In this document: piece by piece, positions 1-9,700 of the stretch
Position numbering within the stretch: position 1 is the stretch's first letter
Layout: every line of letters begins with the position of its first letter
Assembly (NCBI GenBank): GCA_019057385.1
Contig: JAHQJS010000004.1
Location: 1,199,068 to 1,263,067, forward strand
DNA length: 64,000 nt
Direction: 5' to 3'
DNA from: Candidatus Borrarchaeum weybense
GTDB lineage: Archaea > Asgardarchaeota > Sifarchaeia > Borrarchaeales > Borrarchaeaceae
Translations under genes and position numbers: made by a program
Notes under the pieces: model-generated
Seen by the model: the letters and a program-made list of their open reading frames with translations, nothing else
Database searches by the model: none
What the model was told of the DNA's origin: nothing

Positions 1-64
1 CCCCACCAATTACTAGAACTGCTCCAGATAATTCCTCAAGATTCTGCGCCAGATTTTTAGCCTC
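1..64 (-). CDS. partial FAD/NAD(P)-binding oxidoreductase, N-terminal fragment
   Basis: Read leftwards from about position 64, the minus strand encodes a short open segment ending in AVLVIGGG, the first beta strand and glycine-rich loop of a Rossmann dinucleotide-binding fold. It then runs off the window. An AGGAGG ribosome-binding site lies at 66-61, but no ATG, GTG or TTG follows in frame. A CTG at 52-50 is spaced correctly (8 nt), and an in-frame TAG at 67-65 closes the frame upstream. Lying downstream of E1-E2 in the same direction, it could be dihydrolipoyl dehydrogenase (E3). An HdrA-type flavoprotein would look the same at this length. Only about 20 residues are visible, so the family cannot be fixed. 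Confidence 0.4.
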
Positions 65-219
65 CTACCTTATCTTACTGGCGTGCTTTCTATGATAATG
101 TCTTTGCTACTTATACAGATTTTTAATTGAGATTGTAAAAATATATCTATTTATGCAAAGCGTCCTTGTGAATTTTGCAAACGTGTTTTGCACTCTTCGC
201 TTTAAAATTTAAGATAGTG

Positions 220-1431
220 TCAGAGTATTGGAGTGAATGTTTCTAAGGTGCGCTTTATAGAGCGTAAAAATTGTGCTGCAAGTGCACCGTCAACAACTCT
301 GTGATCGAACGACAAGCTTAATTTAGTCATAGGTTTGATCACTATGCCTTCATCGACTACAATGGGTTTCTTGGCAATTCGTCCAACTCCTAAGAGAGCA
401 GTTTGTTGTGGAGTTAAAATAGGTGTGAATTCATCAACGTCAAACATACCTAAATTAGAGATAGTAAATGTACCTCCTCTCACTTCCGAGATGGAAAGTT
501 TATTTTGTCGTGCCTTCTCGACAAGATCCTCTATAATTGTATTCAACTCTTTCAATGATTTCATATCAGCATTAGGAATTACTGGAACAATGAGGCCACC
601 GTCTCCGCGCGCTATTGCCAGTCCGACGTTTATATTGGGATTTATTCGAATTTCGTTTTCTTCTATAGTAGAATTGAAAATCTTGTAGGCTTGTAACGCA
701 TCAGTTACAGCCTTGATAAGAATTGCATTATAAGACAACCTTAAGCGAGTTTTTTCTTCGAATTCTTTACGTAGTTTTACCATATTTGATGCATCTGCTT
801 CCATCATCACTGTAACATGAGGGGCAGTTCGATAACTCTGAGTCATTCGTTCAGCAATGATTTTTCGAACTCCAGTTAACTGTATCCTCTCTTCCTCAGG
901 AACAGCTGGCATAATTGTTCCCTGGTCTATTACTCTTAAAATATCTTCTTTTACAATCCGTCCCCCTGGTCCTGTCCCTTCAATCTGCGTTATATCGAGT
1001 TCGTGTTCTTTTGCAAGTCTTTTTGCAATTGGTGAGATTTTAATCCGTTCTGGCTTGACTTTTACTTCTTCTTCCTTTTTAATAACCCCTTTTTCTTCTC
1101 TTTCAGCTACTATGGGAACTTCAATCTTTAATTTTTCTTCGGCCTCTTTAACAGCTTTCTCTAATGCATCTGAAGAGTCTTCAACTTCCGAGATTATCGC
1201 TATCGTTTTTCCAATGGGAACTTCTTCGGCTTCCTTGACGAATATCTTATGGATGATCCCTGTGATTGGTGACTCGACTATAAATGAAACCTTTTCACTC
1301 ATAACTTCGACTATTTCTTCGCCTTGAGTGACAGTATCTCCCTGTGCTTTCAGCCATTCTACAACCATACCATTTTCTTGTTCTTCGTCCAAGCGAGGCA
1401 TAAAAAGAATCTTCGTAGAGATCACCCTCAT
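220..1431 (-). CDS. 2-oxoacid dehydrogenase E2, dihydrolipoyl acyltransferase (PdhC/AcoC/BkdB type)
   Basis: This is the E2 core of a 2-oxoacid dehydrogenase complex. It transfers the acyl group from E1 to CoA through a swinging lipoyl arm. The 403 residues show the full order: a lipoyl domain (about 7-82, likely lipoyl-lysine K47 in MSEKVSF), a charged Glu/Lys linker, a peripheral-subunit-binding domain (about 131-168, with GTGPGGRI), and a catalytic acyltransferase domain ending in the active-site motif DHRVVDG (H377, D381). It is the third gene of a tight minus-strand operon, 16 nt after E1 beta. The sequence does not reveal the substrate (pyruvate, acetoin or branched-chain 2-oxoacids). 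The lysine context EKV differs from the usual DKA, which does not remove the attachment site. Confidence 0.93.
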   Translation of the reverse strand: MRVISTKILFMPRLDEEQENGMVVEWLKAQGDTVTQGEEIVEVMSEKVSFIVESPITGIIHKIFVKEAEEVPIGKTIAIISEVEDSSDALEKAVKEAEEKLKIEVPIVAEREEKGVIKKEEEVKVKPERIKISPIAKRLAKEHELDITQIEGTGPGGRIVKEDILRVIDQGTIMPAVPEEERIQLTGVRKIIAERMTQSYRTAPHVTVMMEADASNMVKLRKEFEEKTRLRLSYNAILIKAVTDALQAYKIFNSTIEENEIRINPNINVGLAIARGDGGLIVPVIPNADMKSLKELNTIIEDLVEKARQNKLSISEVRGGTFTISNLGMFDVDEFTPILTPQQTALLGVGRIAKKPIVVDEGIVIKPMTKLSLSFDHRVVDGALAAQFLRSIKRTLETFTPIL

Positions 1432-1447
1432 TAGTTTATTTTTAAAT

Positions 1448-2431
1448 TTAAAATAATTTTTTGGCAGCTGCGACTATTTTGTCTTTATTTGGAAGCATGA
1501 GTTTAATCAGAGGAGGAGCTACAGGTTCAGGGATTTGAAGAGTAGCGACACGCATTATGGGACCGTCTAGATAATCGAATGCATCTTCTGCGACGATTGC
1601 AGCAATTTCAGCAGCAACTCCGCATGCTAAATGATTATTATCCACAACTACCAACTTATTTGTCTTCTTAACGGAGTTTATAATGGTTTCTTTATCAAGT
1701 GGAACTAATGTACGCGGATCTATGACTTCAACGTTGATTCCTTCCTTATCTTCTAGTTGTTCGGCTGCTTCAAGTGCCTCACGCACTAAGTTACAGATTG
1801 CCACAATAGTCAGATCAGTTCCTTCCCTCTTGACATCAGCTTCACCAAAGGGGATCAGATACTCTTCTTCTGGCACTGGACCTTTAATTAAATAGAGTTT
1901 TGCTGTCTCAAAAAACATAACGGATGCCTTGTCTCTTATAGCCGTTTTTAATAATCCCTTAGCATCGTACGGAGTTGATGGTACAACAACTTTTAGTCCT
2001 GGAGTCTGTACAAACCACGGTATAAGAGTCTGAGCATGATCAGCTCCCGAACCGCGACCTTGTATAATTGCTGTTCTAATCGTCAAAGGTACGGTTAACT
2101 GTCCTCCAGTCATATAATGTAGTTTTGCCATATGATTTGTGATTTGGTTCATGGCACAGGGTAGAAAATCAGGATACATTATCTCTACAATCGGATTTAA
2201 CCCGGTTATCGCTGCCCCAATACCTGCTCCTACAAATCCATCTTCACTAATTGGGGTATCACGGACCCTTTCTGGGCCAAATTCATCCAATAGTCCTTTT
2301 GACACGCCATAAACGCCACCAAGAAATCCTACATCTTCACCCATAAGAATTACGGTCGTATCTCTCCTCATTTCTTCACGTATGGCTTCATTAAGTGCTT
2401 CAGCCATATTAATTTCTCTTTGTGTATTCAT
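1448..2431 (-). CDS. 2-oxoacid dehydrogenase E1 component, beta subunit
   Basis: This is the beta chain of the heterotetrameric TPP-dependent E1 decarboxylase. It binds the pyrimidine half of TPP and shapes the acyl-acceptor site. The 327 residues match family length and show the N-terminal pattern INMAEALNEAIREEM and the GEDVGFLGGVYGV segment. The central SEDGFVGAGIGAAITGL region and the C-terminal transketolase-like domain (VIDPRTLVPLDKETI) follow. It lies between E1 alpha (13 nt gap upstream) and E2, so the operon order is E1a-E1b-E2, as in acetoin and pyruvate dehydrogenase operons. The start is the ATG at 2431, just after the upstream stop. Confidence 0.94.
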   Translation of the reverse strand: MNTQREINMAEALNEAIREEMRRDTTVILMGEDVGFLGGVYGVSKGLLDEFGPERVRDTPISEDGFVGAGIGAAITGLNPIVEIMYPDFLPCAMNQITNHMAKLHYMTGGQLTVPLTIRTAIIQGRGSGADHAQTLIPWFVQTPGLKVVVPSTPYDAKGLLKTAIRDKASVMFFETAKLYLIKGPVPEEEYLIPFGEADVKREGTDLTIVAICNLVREALEAAEQLEDKEGINVEVIDPRTLVPLDKETIINSVKKTNKLVVVDNNHLACGVAAEIAAIVAEDAFDYLDGPIMRVATLQIPEPVAPPLIKLMLPNKDKIVAAAKKLF

Positions 2432-2444
2432 TTCCTTTCCCTCC

Positions 2445-3419
2445 CTAGAAAACGAATCTCTCTAATTCTTCTGGACCTGGAAATTCGCTGTCAATAGCAA
2501 ATTTTTCCGCCTCAGCAACTTCCGCCTCAACGTCTTTCTCAATGTTAGTAAGTTGCTCTTCGCTCGCGATAGTACATTCAAGAAGATACTTTCTATGCCG
2601 TGCTATTGGATCTCTTTTCTTCCATTCTTCAACTTCTTCTTTCGTTCTATATGCGGTTCCTGGATCACCATAATAATGACCGTGATGCCTGTAAGTTTTA
2701 GCTTCTATTAATGTGGGTCCCTCACCCTTTCGTGCCCGCTCAACTGCAGTACGTGCAGTTTTGTATACTTCTATTACATCGTTTCCGTCTATAGCAAAGC
2801 CTGGTATATTATAAGCTTTTGCTCGAACAGCTATGTCTTTTACAGATGTCGATCGATTAACGCTTACAGAAATCGCGTATAGATTATTTTCACAAACGAA
2901 AACTACTGGAAGTTTCCATATTGACGCAAGATTGAGACTTTCGTGAAAGCCGCCTGTATTAGCTGCCCCATCTCCAAAGAAACTTGCAATAACTTGATTT
3001 GTTTTTCTCAATGTAGCTGATAGCCCAGCACCAACTGCTAATGGCGCACCAGCACCAACTATGGATGATGAATATAACATTCCTTCAGAGGGCCACGATA
3101 AATGCATTGTCCCTCCTCTACCTCTACAGCATCCTGTTACCTTGCCTAAGATTTCAGCAGCTGTCACATTCATTGGTGCGCCTTTCGCAATAGTATGTGC
3201 ATGTGCCCGATGAGTGCTTGTTACTAAATCTTCTTTTATTAGATTTGCGCACACACCAACTGCTACAGCTTCTTGACCAGTAGAAAGGTGTAGTGTTCCA
3301 GGACATAACCCTCTAGCATAGAATTCGCCCATCTTATCATCAAAAAGTCTCACTCTTACCATTTCTCGATATAATTCAACCAATTTTTCATTGCTTATGG
3401 CTTCTTCTAATTCTATCAC
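2445..3419 (-). CDS. 2-oxoacid dehydrogenase E1 component, alpha subunit
   Basis: This is the alpha chain of E1. It carries the TPP diphosphate-binding motif GDGAANTG...ENN (about residues 149-179) and performs the decarboxylation step with the beta chain. The 324-residue length, the RGRGGTMHLS segment and the C-terminal RHHGHYYGDP phosphorylation-loop-like motif are typical. It is the first gene of the minus-strand operon, and a roughly 100-nt AT-rich spacer separates it from the divergent DUF296 gene, so the promoter should lie in 3420-3540. An aerobic-type E1-E2 complex in an archaeon may work catabolically or may be a relic. Activity in archaea has been shown only in a few cases. Confidence 0.94.
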   Translation of the reverse strand: MIELEEAISNEKLVELYREMVRVRLFDDKMGEFYARGLCPGTLHLSTGQEAVAVGVCANLIKEDLVTSTHRAHAHTIAKGAPMNVTAAEILGKVTGCCRGRGGTMHLSWPSEGMLYSSSIVGAGAPLAVGAGLSATLRKTNQVIASFFGDGAANTGGFHESLNLASIWKLPVVFVCENNLYAISVSVNRSTSVKDIAVRAKAYNIPGFAIDGNDVIEVYKTARTAVERARKGEGPTLIEAKTYRHHGHYYGDPGTAYRTKEEVEEWKKRDPIARHRKYLLECTIASEEQLTNIEKDVEAEVAEAEKFAIDSEFPGPEELERFVF

Positions 3420-3543
3420 CCTCCGACAGAAGTTTAATATACACTAAAAAATGTAATGATATAATAGTATGTAAATGGTTTATAAGAATTGATATTTTGG
3501 ATAAAAAAATGTAACTTACATGAATCTCCGGGAGGGAATCTGC

Positions 3544-4074
3544 ATGAGCGTGAAAGAAGTTCCTTTTAAAGAGGCTTCTGGCGAACTCAGCAGTACAATC
3601 CGTTACCAAGCCGCCGCTGGTAAACTCGGTAAAGTAATTATTGGTCGACTATTACCAGGCACTGATGTTATTGAAGGAATAGAGAAAATATGCAAAGATT
3701 ATAGTATTAAATCAGCCTTTGTAAGCCTATCAATAGGAAGTTTGCAAAAAGCAACATTTATGTTGGCAATGGCGAAAGAGGGTACCAAGTTAGGAATCGT
3801 TTATACAGAACCTATTGAAGTACCAGGACCTATTGAGTTTCTCAGTGGTCTTGGAGTAGTTTGTGAAGGAGGAACAGAAGGAGAATTGGAAACTCATTTT
3901 CATGCGACATTTAGTAACGAGAAAAAAGAAGTCTACGGCGGTCACCTTGTAAAAGGTAAAAACCCAACTCTAGCTACAATTGATCTTTCAATAATTGAAG
4001 TCCTGGGTGTTAGATTAGGTAGAAAATTTGATGAGGAAACTGGGTTCGTCCTTATTTCTCCAGAATCAATATAA
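3544..4074 (+). CDS. PPC/DUF296 domain protein
   Basis: This is a single-domain protein of the PPC/PCC (DUF296) family, small trimeric alpha/beta proteins that in plants are fused to AT-hooks. The prokaryotic role is not settled. The visible core includes GRLLPGTDVIEGIEKI, a central strand set and the His cluster ETHFHATF...GGHLVKG, which forms the metal site of the family. I place the start at the ATG at 3544 rather than 3520 because a GGAGGG ribosome-binding site (3531-3536) sits 7 nt before it, giving about 176 residues. It is divergent from E1 alpha and convergent with the helicase gene, so it looks monocistronic. Confidence 0.85.
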   Translation: MSVKEVPFKEASGELSSTIRYQAAAGKLGKVIIGRLLPGTDVIEGIEKICKDYSIKSAFVSLSIGSLQKATFMLAMAKEGTKLGIVYTEPIEVPGPIEFLSGLGVVCEGGTEGELETHFHATFSNEKKEVYGGHLVKGKNPTLATIDLSIIEVLGVRLGRKFDEETGFVLISPESI

Positions 4075-4105
4075 TGAAAATTATATCCGCTAGGTTGAAA
4101 AAGAA

Positions 4106-6400
4106 TTACAATAACCGAAGAAGTTCTTCCAGTATTAATAATGCGCCTTTTTTATCAAGAGGTTCATTGTTATTGCCACACTTAGGAGACATAATACATG
4201 CAGGACACCCATCCTCACATTCACAATCACTTATCATTTCATATGTAGTCTGCAAGAATCCTGTATCTAATAACTTATAGATTTTTTCAGCAATGCCAAT
4301 CCCAAATTCGTAACCGTCGTAAATGAAAATAGCAGCTTTCTTTTCATCTTCGTGATATGGACTAGAGACACCACCTATGTCCCATCTGTCGCATAACGCG
4401 TACATGGGTGCCATTGCAATCATGGCATGCTCACAAGCATGAATAGCCCCCTCAAAATCATACCCACTCTCGGCTACTTTCTGTTGAATCCATTCTGGAA
4501 GTGTGAAATAAACGGCAACTGTCTGAAACTTCAATGGAGGTAGATCAATAGGTCGCCTCCCGATTATGACATCATAACGCTTTATCACATAAGAATGATA
4601 GAATTCAGTGACTTCTACATCAGCAACTTTCAATTCGAAGCCTAAACTAATTTCCTTTTCTTCTGTGATTTTCAGTATTTGAATATCTGTTTCTTCTAAC
4701 GGATTTGTATGAAGTTCAACATCTTCTTTTCTAACCGACGCAATCATTTTTTCGAGATCAAGGTTCTCTACGACATAGGTTTCTCCCTGATGAAGTAAGA
4801 CTGCACCTTTATAGGCCTCTCTATAAGCCTTTGGTAAATCCATTGTTTCAAGCAATTTACCATTATAATGAACGTAAACCATCTTATTTGAGATATTGTT
4901 TATGTTAACTACCTCAGTAGCACGCATCTTACCTGAATAGACATATCCCCTCGGAGTCTGCGTGATCAATTTGTGACGTTGCAAAGCATCTAATGATTCT
5001 TCAAATTTCAAACCGAAATACTTGTCATCTTCTAATTTGGCAATTGGAAGTTCAGCGGAAGCGCACATTAAATGACCAAGCACAACATATGGATTTTTTA
5101 AATCAATTACAGCATGTTCTGGTGAACTTCCAAAAAATTTTTCTGGATGTTTCATAAAGTATTGATCAAGAGGGTTTGAAAACGGTACTAAAATTGCCAA
5201 TGAATCATCCATTCCTCTTCCTGACCGTCCGGCTTGTTGCCATGTTGAAATTATAGTTCCTGGATACCCAGAGATAATAACGGCATCAAGCGAACCAACG
5301 TCGATTCCAACTTCGAGAGCAGTTGTTGAAGTCACACCTAGTAATTCCTTATTTTTCAAGCGTTGCTCAATATCTCTTCTTTCCTCTGGAAGGTATCCTG
5401 CCCGATAAGGACTTATTCGATCTGCTAAGAACTCACTAGCTAGATCTTCAGATAGAGCCTCTCTTGTCCACCTTGCAATTAATTCAGCCATTTGACGGGA
5501 AATTGTAAAGCACAGAGTCTGGATACTGCTTTTAACACTTTCAGTAAGTAAAAACATAGTTTCTTGGTGAGTTGAGCGTCTTATGCATTTAGCCTCATCG
5601 CTATAGGGAGGATTCCAAAAAACAAAGAACTTTCTTCCTCGGGATGATCCGTCTTCTGAAATAACTACACATTTTTTCCCGGTAAGATTAAAAGCTTGTT
5701 CTTCAGGATTCGCTATAGTAGCGCTAGAGAGAATAAACTGTGGAGATGAGCCATAATAATCACATATCCGAAGAAGTCTTCGAAATAGGAAGGCGCAATT
5801 AGCACCGAAAACACCTCGATAAGTATGAGCCTCATCAATCACGATAAATTTCAATCCCTGAAAGAATTTCTTCCATTTTGAATGCCAAGGAAGATATTGA
5901 TGTATCGCATATGGATTGCTTAAGATCATCCTTGATTTTTGTCTAATATTGGGACGTGCATGGGATGGTGTATCACCATCGTAAACACTTGCTTTTGTTT
6001 CTATGCTAGTTTCACTTTCAAATTGTGATAAGATCATTAGTTGATCATTAGAAAGAGCTTTTGTTGGATACAAAAATAATGCTGTAGAATTGGCATTTTT
6101 CCAAAGTTCTTCAAAGATTGATAGAGTATATGCTAAGGTTTTTCCGCTAGCTGTTGGTGTCGTAATTATTATATTATTTCCTCTTCGAATTTCATTTATC
6201 GCTTCTGCTTGGTGAATGTAAAGTTGCATGCTTCTTTTGTTGAGAAAACTTTGAAGAGGCAAGCCGAGTGGAAAATCGAGTGATCCATACTTTGGTTCTT
6301 TTTTTGGAAGTGTTTCTGTATGTACAATTTGTCCTTCATAATCTGAGGTTTCCTTTAATCCTCTAAGAAATATCTCAATTGAACTCATCATAAATTTCAC
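4106..6400 (-). CDS. DEAD/DEAH-box helicase with C-terminal DUF1998 (Hrq1/MrfA type)
   Basis: This is a superfamily-2 DNA helicase of the Hrq1/MrfA (YprA) group, which acts in DNA repair in bacteria and yeast. Seen in order: a Q-like segment (YIHQAEAI), the Walker A motif TPTASGKT (K87), motif II IDEAH, motif III SSATIANP, and a second RecA domain with TTALEVGID and QQAGRSGR. The C-terminal DUF1998 part holds a four-cysteine metal cluster (CECEDGCPAC...KCG), a hallmark of this subgroup. The 764 residues are near full length. The start is uncertain because ATG codons at 6400, 6391 and 6388 are all possible and none has a good ribosome-binding site. No MrfB-like exonuclease gene is adjacent. 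Confidence 0.9.
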   Translation of the reverse strand: MKFMMSSIEIFLRGLKETSDYEGQIVHTETLPKKEPKYGSLDFPLGLPLQSFLNKRSMQLYIHQAEAINEIRRGNNIIITTPTASGKTLAYTLSIFEELWKNANSTALFLYPTKALSNDQLMILSQFESETSIETKASVYDGDTPSHARPNIRQKSRMILSNPYAIHQYLPWHSKWKKFFQGLKFIVIDEAHTYRGVFGANCAFLFRRLLRICDYYGSSPQFILSSATIANPEEQAFNLTGKKCVVISEDGSSRGRKFFVFWNPPYSDEAKCIRRSTHQETMFLLTESVKSSIQTLCFTISRQMAELIARWTREALSEDLASEFLADRISPYRAGYLPEERRDIEQRLKNKELLGVTSTTALEVGIDVGSLDAVIISGYPGTIISTWQQAGRSGRGMDDSLAILVPFSNPLDQYFMKHPEKFFGSSPEHAVIDLKNPYVVLGHLMCASAELPIAKLEDDKYFGLKFEESLDALQRHKLITQTPRGYVYSGKMRATEVVNINNISNKMVYVHYNGKLLETMDLPKAYREAYKGAVLLHQGETYVVENLDLEKMIASVRKEDVELHTNPLEETDIQILKITEEKEISLGFELKVADVEVTEFYHSYVIKRYDVIIGRRPIDLPPLKFQTVAVYFTLPEWIQQKVAESGYDFEGAIHACEHAMIAMAPMYALCDRWDIGGVSSPYHEDEKKAAIFIYDGYEFGIGIAEKIYKLLDTGFLQTTYEMISDCECEDGCPACIMSPKCGNNNEPLDKKGALLILEELLRLL

Positions 6401-6746
6401 AATAAATTGTTTGAAGAATAATTCTTGATTTCATAAAAAAGTCTATTGATTTAAGGAACTATTTTTTTCCACAATTGTTTTCTATTTACTGTTTATTGTT
6501 ATTAAATTAACCATGGCTATAATATAGGCGCATTAAGAATGTCTCAAATCATATAAGGACAAAATCGCTTAATTTTCTCATCTTTCCTTTTTTTCTTATC
6601 ATTTTTTACTTATTTTTGATATTAGGGTCGTTCTTAAGATACATTCTGTCCGCTAGTTCTGCGAAATACTGTCTGCATAAAATGTAAAAATGAGTATTAC
6701 GTGTTTCTCTTAAAGATTTGCAGCCCTTGACAAAATTTAAAAATTA
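6401..6746. other. AT-rich divergent intergenic region
   Basis: This 346-nt spacer separates the helicase gene (leftward) from the sensor kinase gene (rightward), so it should hold both promoters. I see no coding potential and no convincing repeat, only A/T tracts. Confidence 0.5.
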
Positions 6747-9700
6747 TTGCCTAATTGGGTGAAAAACAAGTTGAACGATCACGATAAAACAAAAGAGCAA
6801 CTTATCGAAGAATTAATAGAAATGCGTCAAATTGCTGCTAATTTGAAGACACTTGAAAATATGTATAAACAAACTGAAGAAAAACTTCGAGATTCGGAAG
6901 AGAAATATCATATAATGGTCGAGAATGCCAATGAACCTATCTTTGTAGCACAGGATGGGATAATTAAATTCGCAAATCAGAAGGCTATTGAAGTATTTGG
7001 GTATCAATTAGATGAATTGACTTCAAGACCTTTTGTGGATTTTATTCATCCAGATGATCGAGAGATTGTTATTGAACGTCATATAAAAAGACTCAAAGGT
7101 GCTGAAATTCCCCATGTCTACCCTTTCAGAATTATAAACAAAAACGGAAATGAAATATGGGCCGAAATCAACGTAGTTCTTATCAAATGGGAGGAAAGAC
7201 CTGCTACTTTATTTTCAATAAGAGACATAACCGAACGTAAACATACAGAGGAATTATTGAAAAAATCGGAAGAAAAATACGCAACTATCGTAGAACAGGG
7301 AAACGACGGGATCGCTATTGCTCAGTATGGGATGGTAAAATTTGTAAACAAAAAGTTGCTTGAGCTTTTTGGCTATTCGTTAGAAGAAACACTTGAAAAA
7401 CCATTTCTTGATTTTATTGCTCCAGAATATCGAAAAATAGTTATGGAACAATATAAAAATAGGCTCGCTGGAGAGAATTTTCAAACTAGATACGAATTAG
7501 CAATCAATACAAAAGATGGTAGGAAGATACCCGTTGAAATAAATGCCAGTTTGATTGAATATGAGGGGAGAACCGCAGATTTAGCGATAATACGAGACAT
7601 TAGCGAGCGTAAGCGGTCAGAAAAATCACTAAGAGAATCTGAAGAGAAATGCCGTAAGTTGATCGAGCATTCCCTATATGGAGTATTAATTATACAAGAC
7701 CAGGGTATCGTATTCGCTAATCCAGCATTCGCTAAGATTCTTGGCTATACAATGGAGGAATTGTTAGCTTTTTCGCCAGAAGAAATGAGGATGCTTGTAC
7801 ATTCAGAGGATCGAGCACTCGTTGAAGTGAGGATACGAGATCGCTTTATGGGGGAATCGGTGCCTCAACGCTACTCTTTTCGTATGATCAGGAAGGATGG
7901 CTCAACAAGGTGGCTAGAATCATCTACAAATCTTATCAATTATCTTGGAAGACCTGCTGTACAGGGTATTTTGGTAGATATTACCGAACGCAAACAGGCA
8001 GAAGAATTACTTAGAGACTCCGAGGAAAAATTCAGGCAGCTTGCAGAGCAGTCACCAAACATGATTTTCATTAATAAGAAGAGTAGGATAGTATACGCCA
8101 ATAAGAAATGTGAAGAAGTTTTGGGCTATACACGGGAGGAATTCTATTCACCTGGTTTTGATTTCCTTTGTTTGATTGCCCCAGACTATAGAAACTTGAT
8201 ACTTTCAAGGTTACATACACATATGGATGGCGATGAGATCGCGCCCTATGACTATGCTCTTGTCACCAAAGATGGTAAGAGAATTGAGGCAATAATCACT
8301 AGCAAATTAATAGAATATGATGGAGAGAGGGCGATCCTTGGGATAGTAACTGACATCACTGATCGAAAACGGACTGAGAAAGCGCTGGAGCAGCGGGTGC
8401 GAGAACTGGATCTGCTGGATAAGGCGCGCTCATCCCTAGCTAAAGGTCTAGATCTACCGAAGGTCATCCGTACCGTTGTTGAGGGCATTGTCGAGACGTT
8501 CGGCTATACTCTGGTCAGCCTCTACTTGCGTAAAGGTGATATATTGATACTTCAACATCAGATGGGTTACCACAAAGAAATCTCCGAAATTCCGATAACA
8601 AAGGGGGTCTCTGGCCGCGTTGTTCGTACCGCAGAACCTGTGTTACTCGAAGATGTTCGCACCGATCCCGAGTTCCTAGGGGCTATTGAAAATATCGCCT
8701 CTGAGATCTGCGTTCCGTTGTTCGACCAAAATGAGGTAGTGGGCACTTTAAACGTTGAGAGCAAAGCGGGTAAACACCTCACGGAAGCTGACTTGCGCCT
8801 TATGACAGCTCTGGGCGAATACGTTAGTGTTGCCATCGGAAAAGCCAGACTTTACGATGCAGCGCAACGGGAAATCGCCGAGCGCAAGAAAATAGAGAGT
8901 CAGTTAATTGAATCAGAAAAAAAATATCGTATGTTAATTGATCAGTCGCTCCAAGGTATTACAATTTTACAGGACGGCTTTATTAAGTTCGCTAATCCAG
9001 CATTCGCAGAGATCAGCGGATATACGATTGAGGAACTACTGAATTTTTCACCCGAAGACGCGAGGGCACTTGTGCACTCAGAGGATCGGGAAATTGTGCA
9101 AGAATGGATAAGAGATCGATTTATGGGCAAGCCAAGTTCTTTGCGTTACGATTTTCGAATAACCAGAAAAGATGGGTCGGTGAGCTGGCTGGACGCATCT
9201 GTTACTCTTATTGAATATCAAGGAAAACTCGCTAATCAGGTCACCTTTTTAGATATTACAAAGCGTAAACATGCTGAAGAAGAAATGAGGAAATATACTG
9301 AAAACTTGGAAAAACTCGTTGAAGAGAGGACATCGGAACTCATGGAGTCAGAGGCCCGTTATCGGGGGTTATATGAGTCCTCCATAGATGGCATCGCCTT
9401 CACAAATATGGAGCAAAAGATAGTGGACTGTAATCAGGCCTTCGCGGATATGCTCGGATACACTAAGGAGAAACTGTATCAATTAAGCCTATGGGACATC
9501 ACGCCCAGTAAGTGGATTGATATGAACAAAAAAATCTTTTCTAAAGAAGTGTTTGCGAAGGGTTATTCCGATGAGTACGTAAAAGAATACATCAAGAAGA
9601 ACGGAACAATCGTCCTAATCTCTGCAAGGTCATGGGTCATCAAGGATAAGGAGGGCACACCCACCGGATCATGGGGCATCGTTCGTGATATCACAGAACG

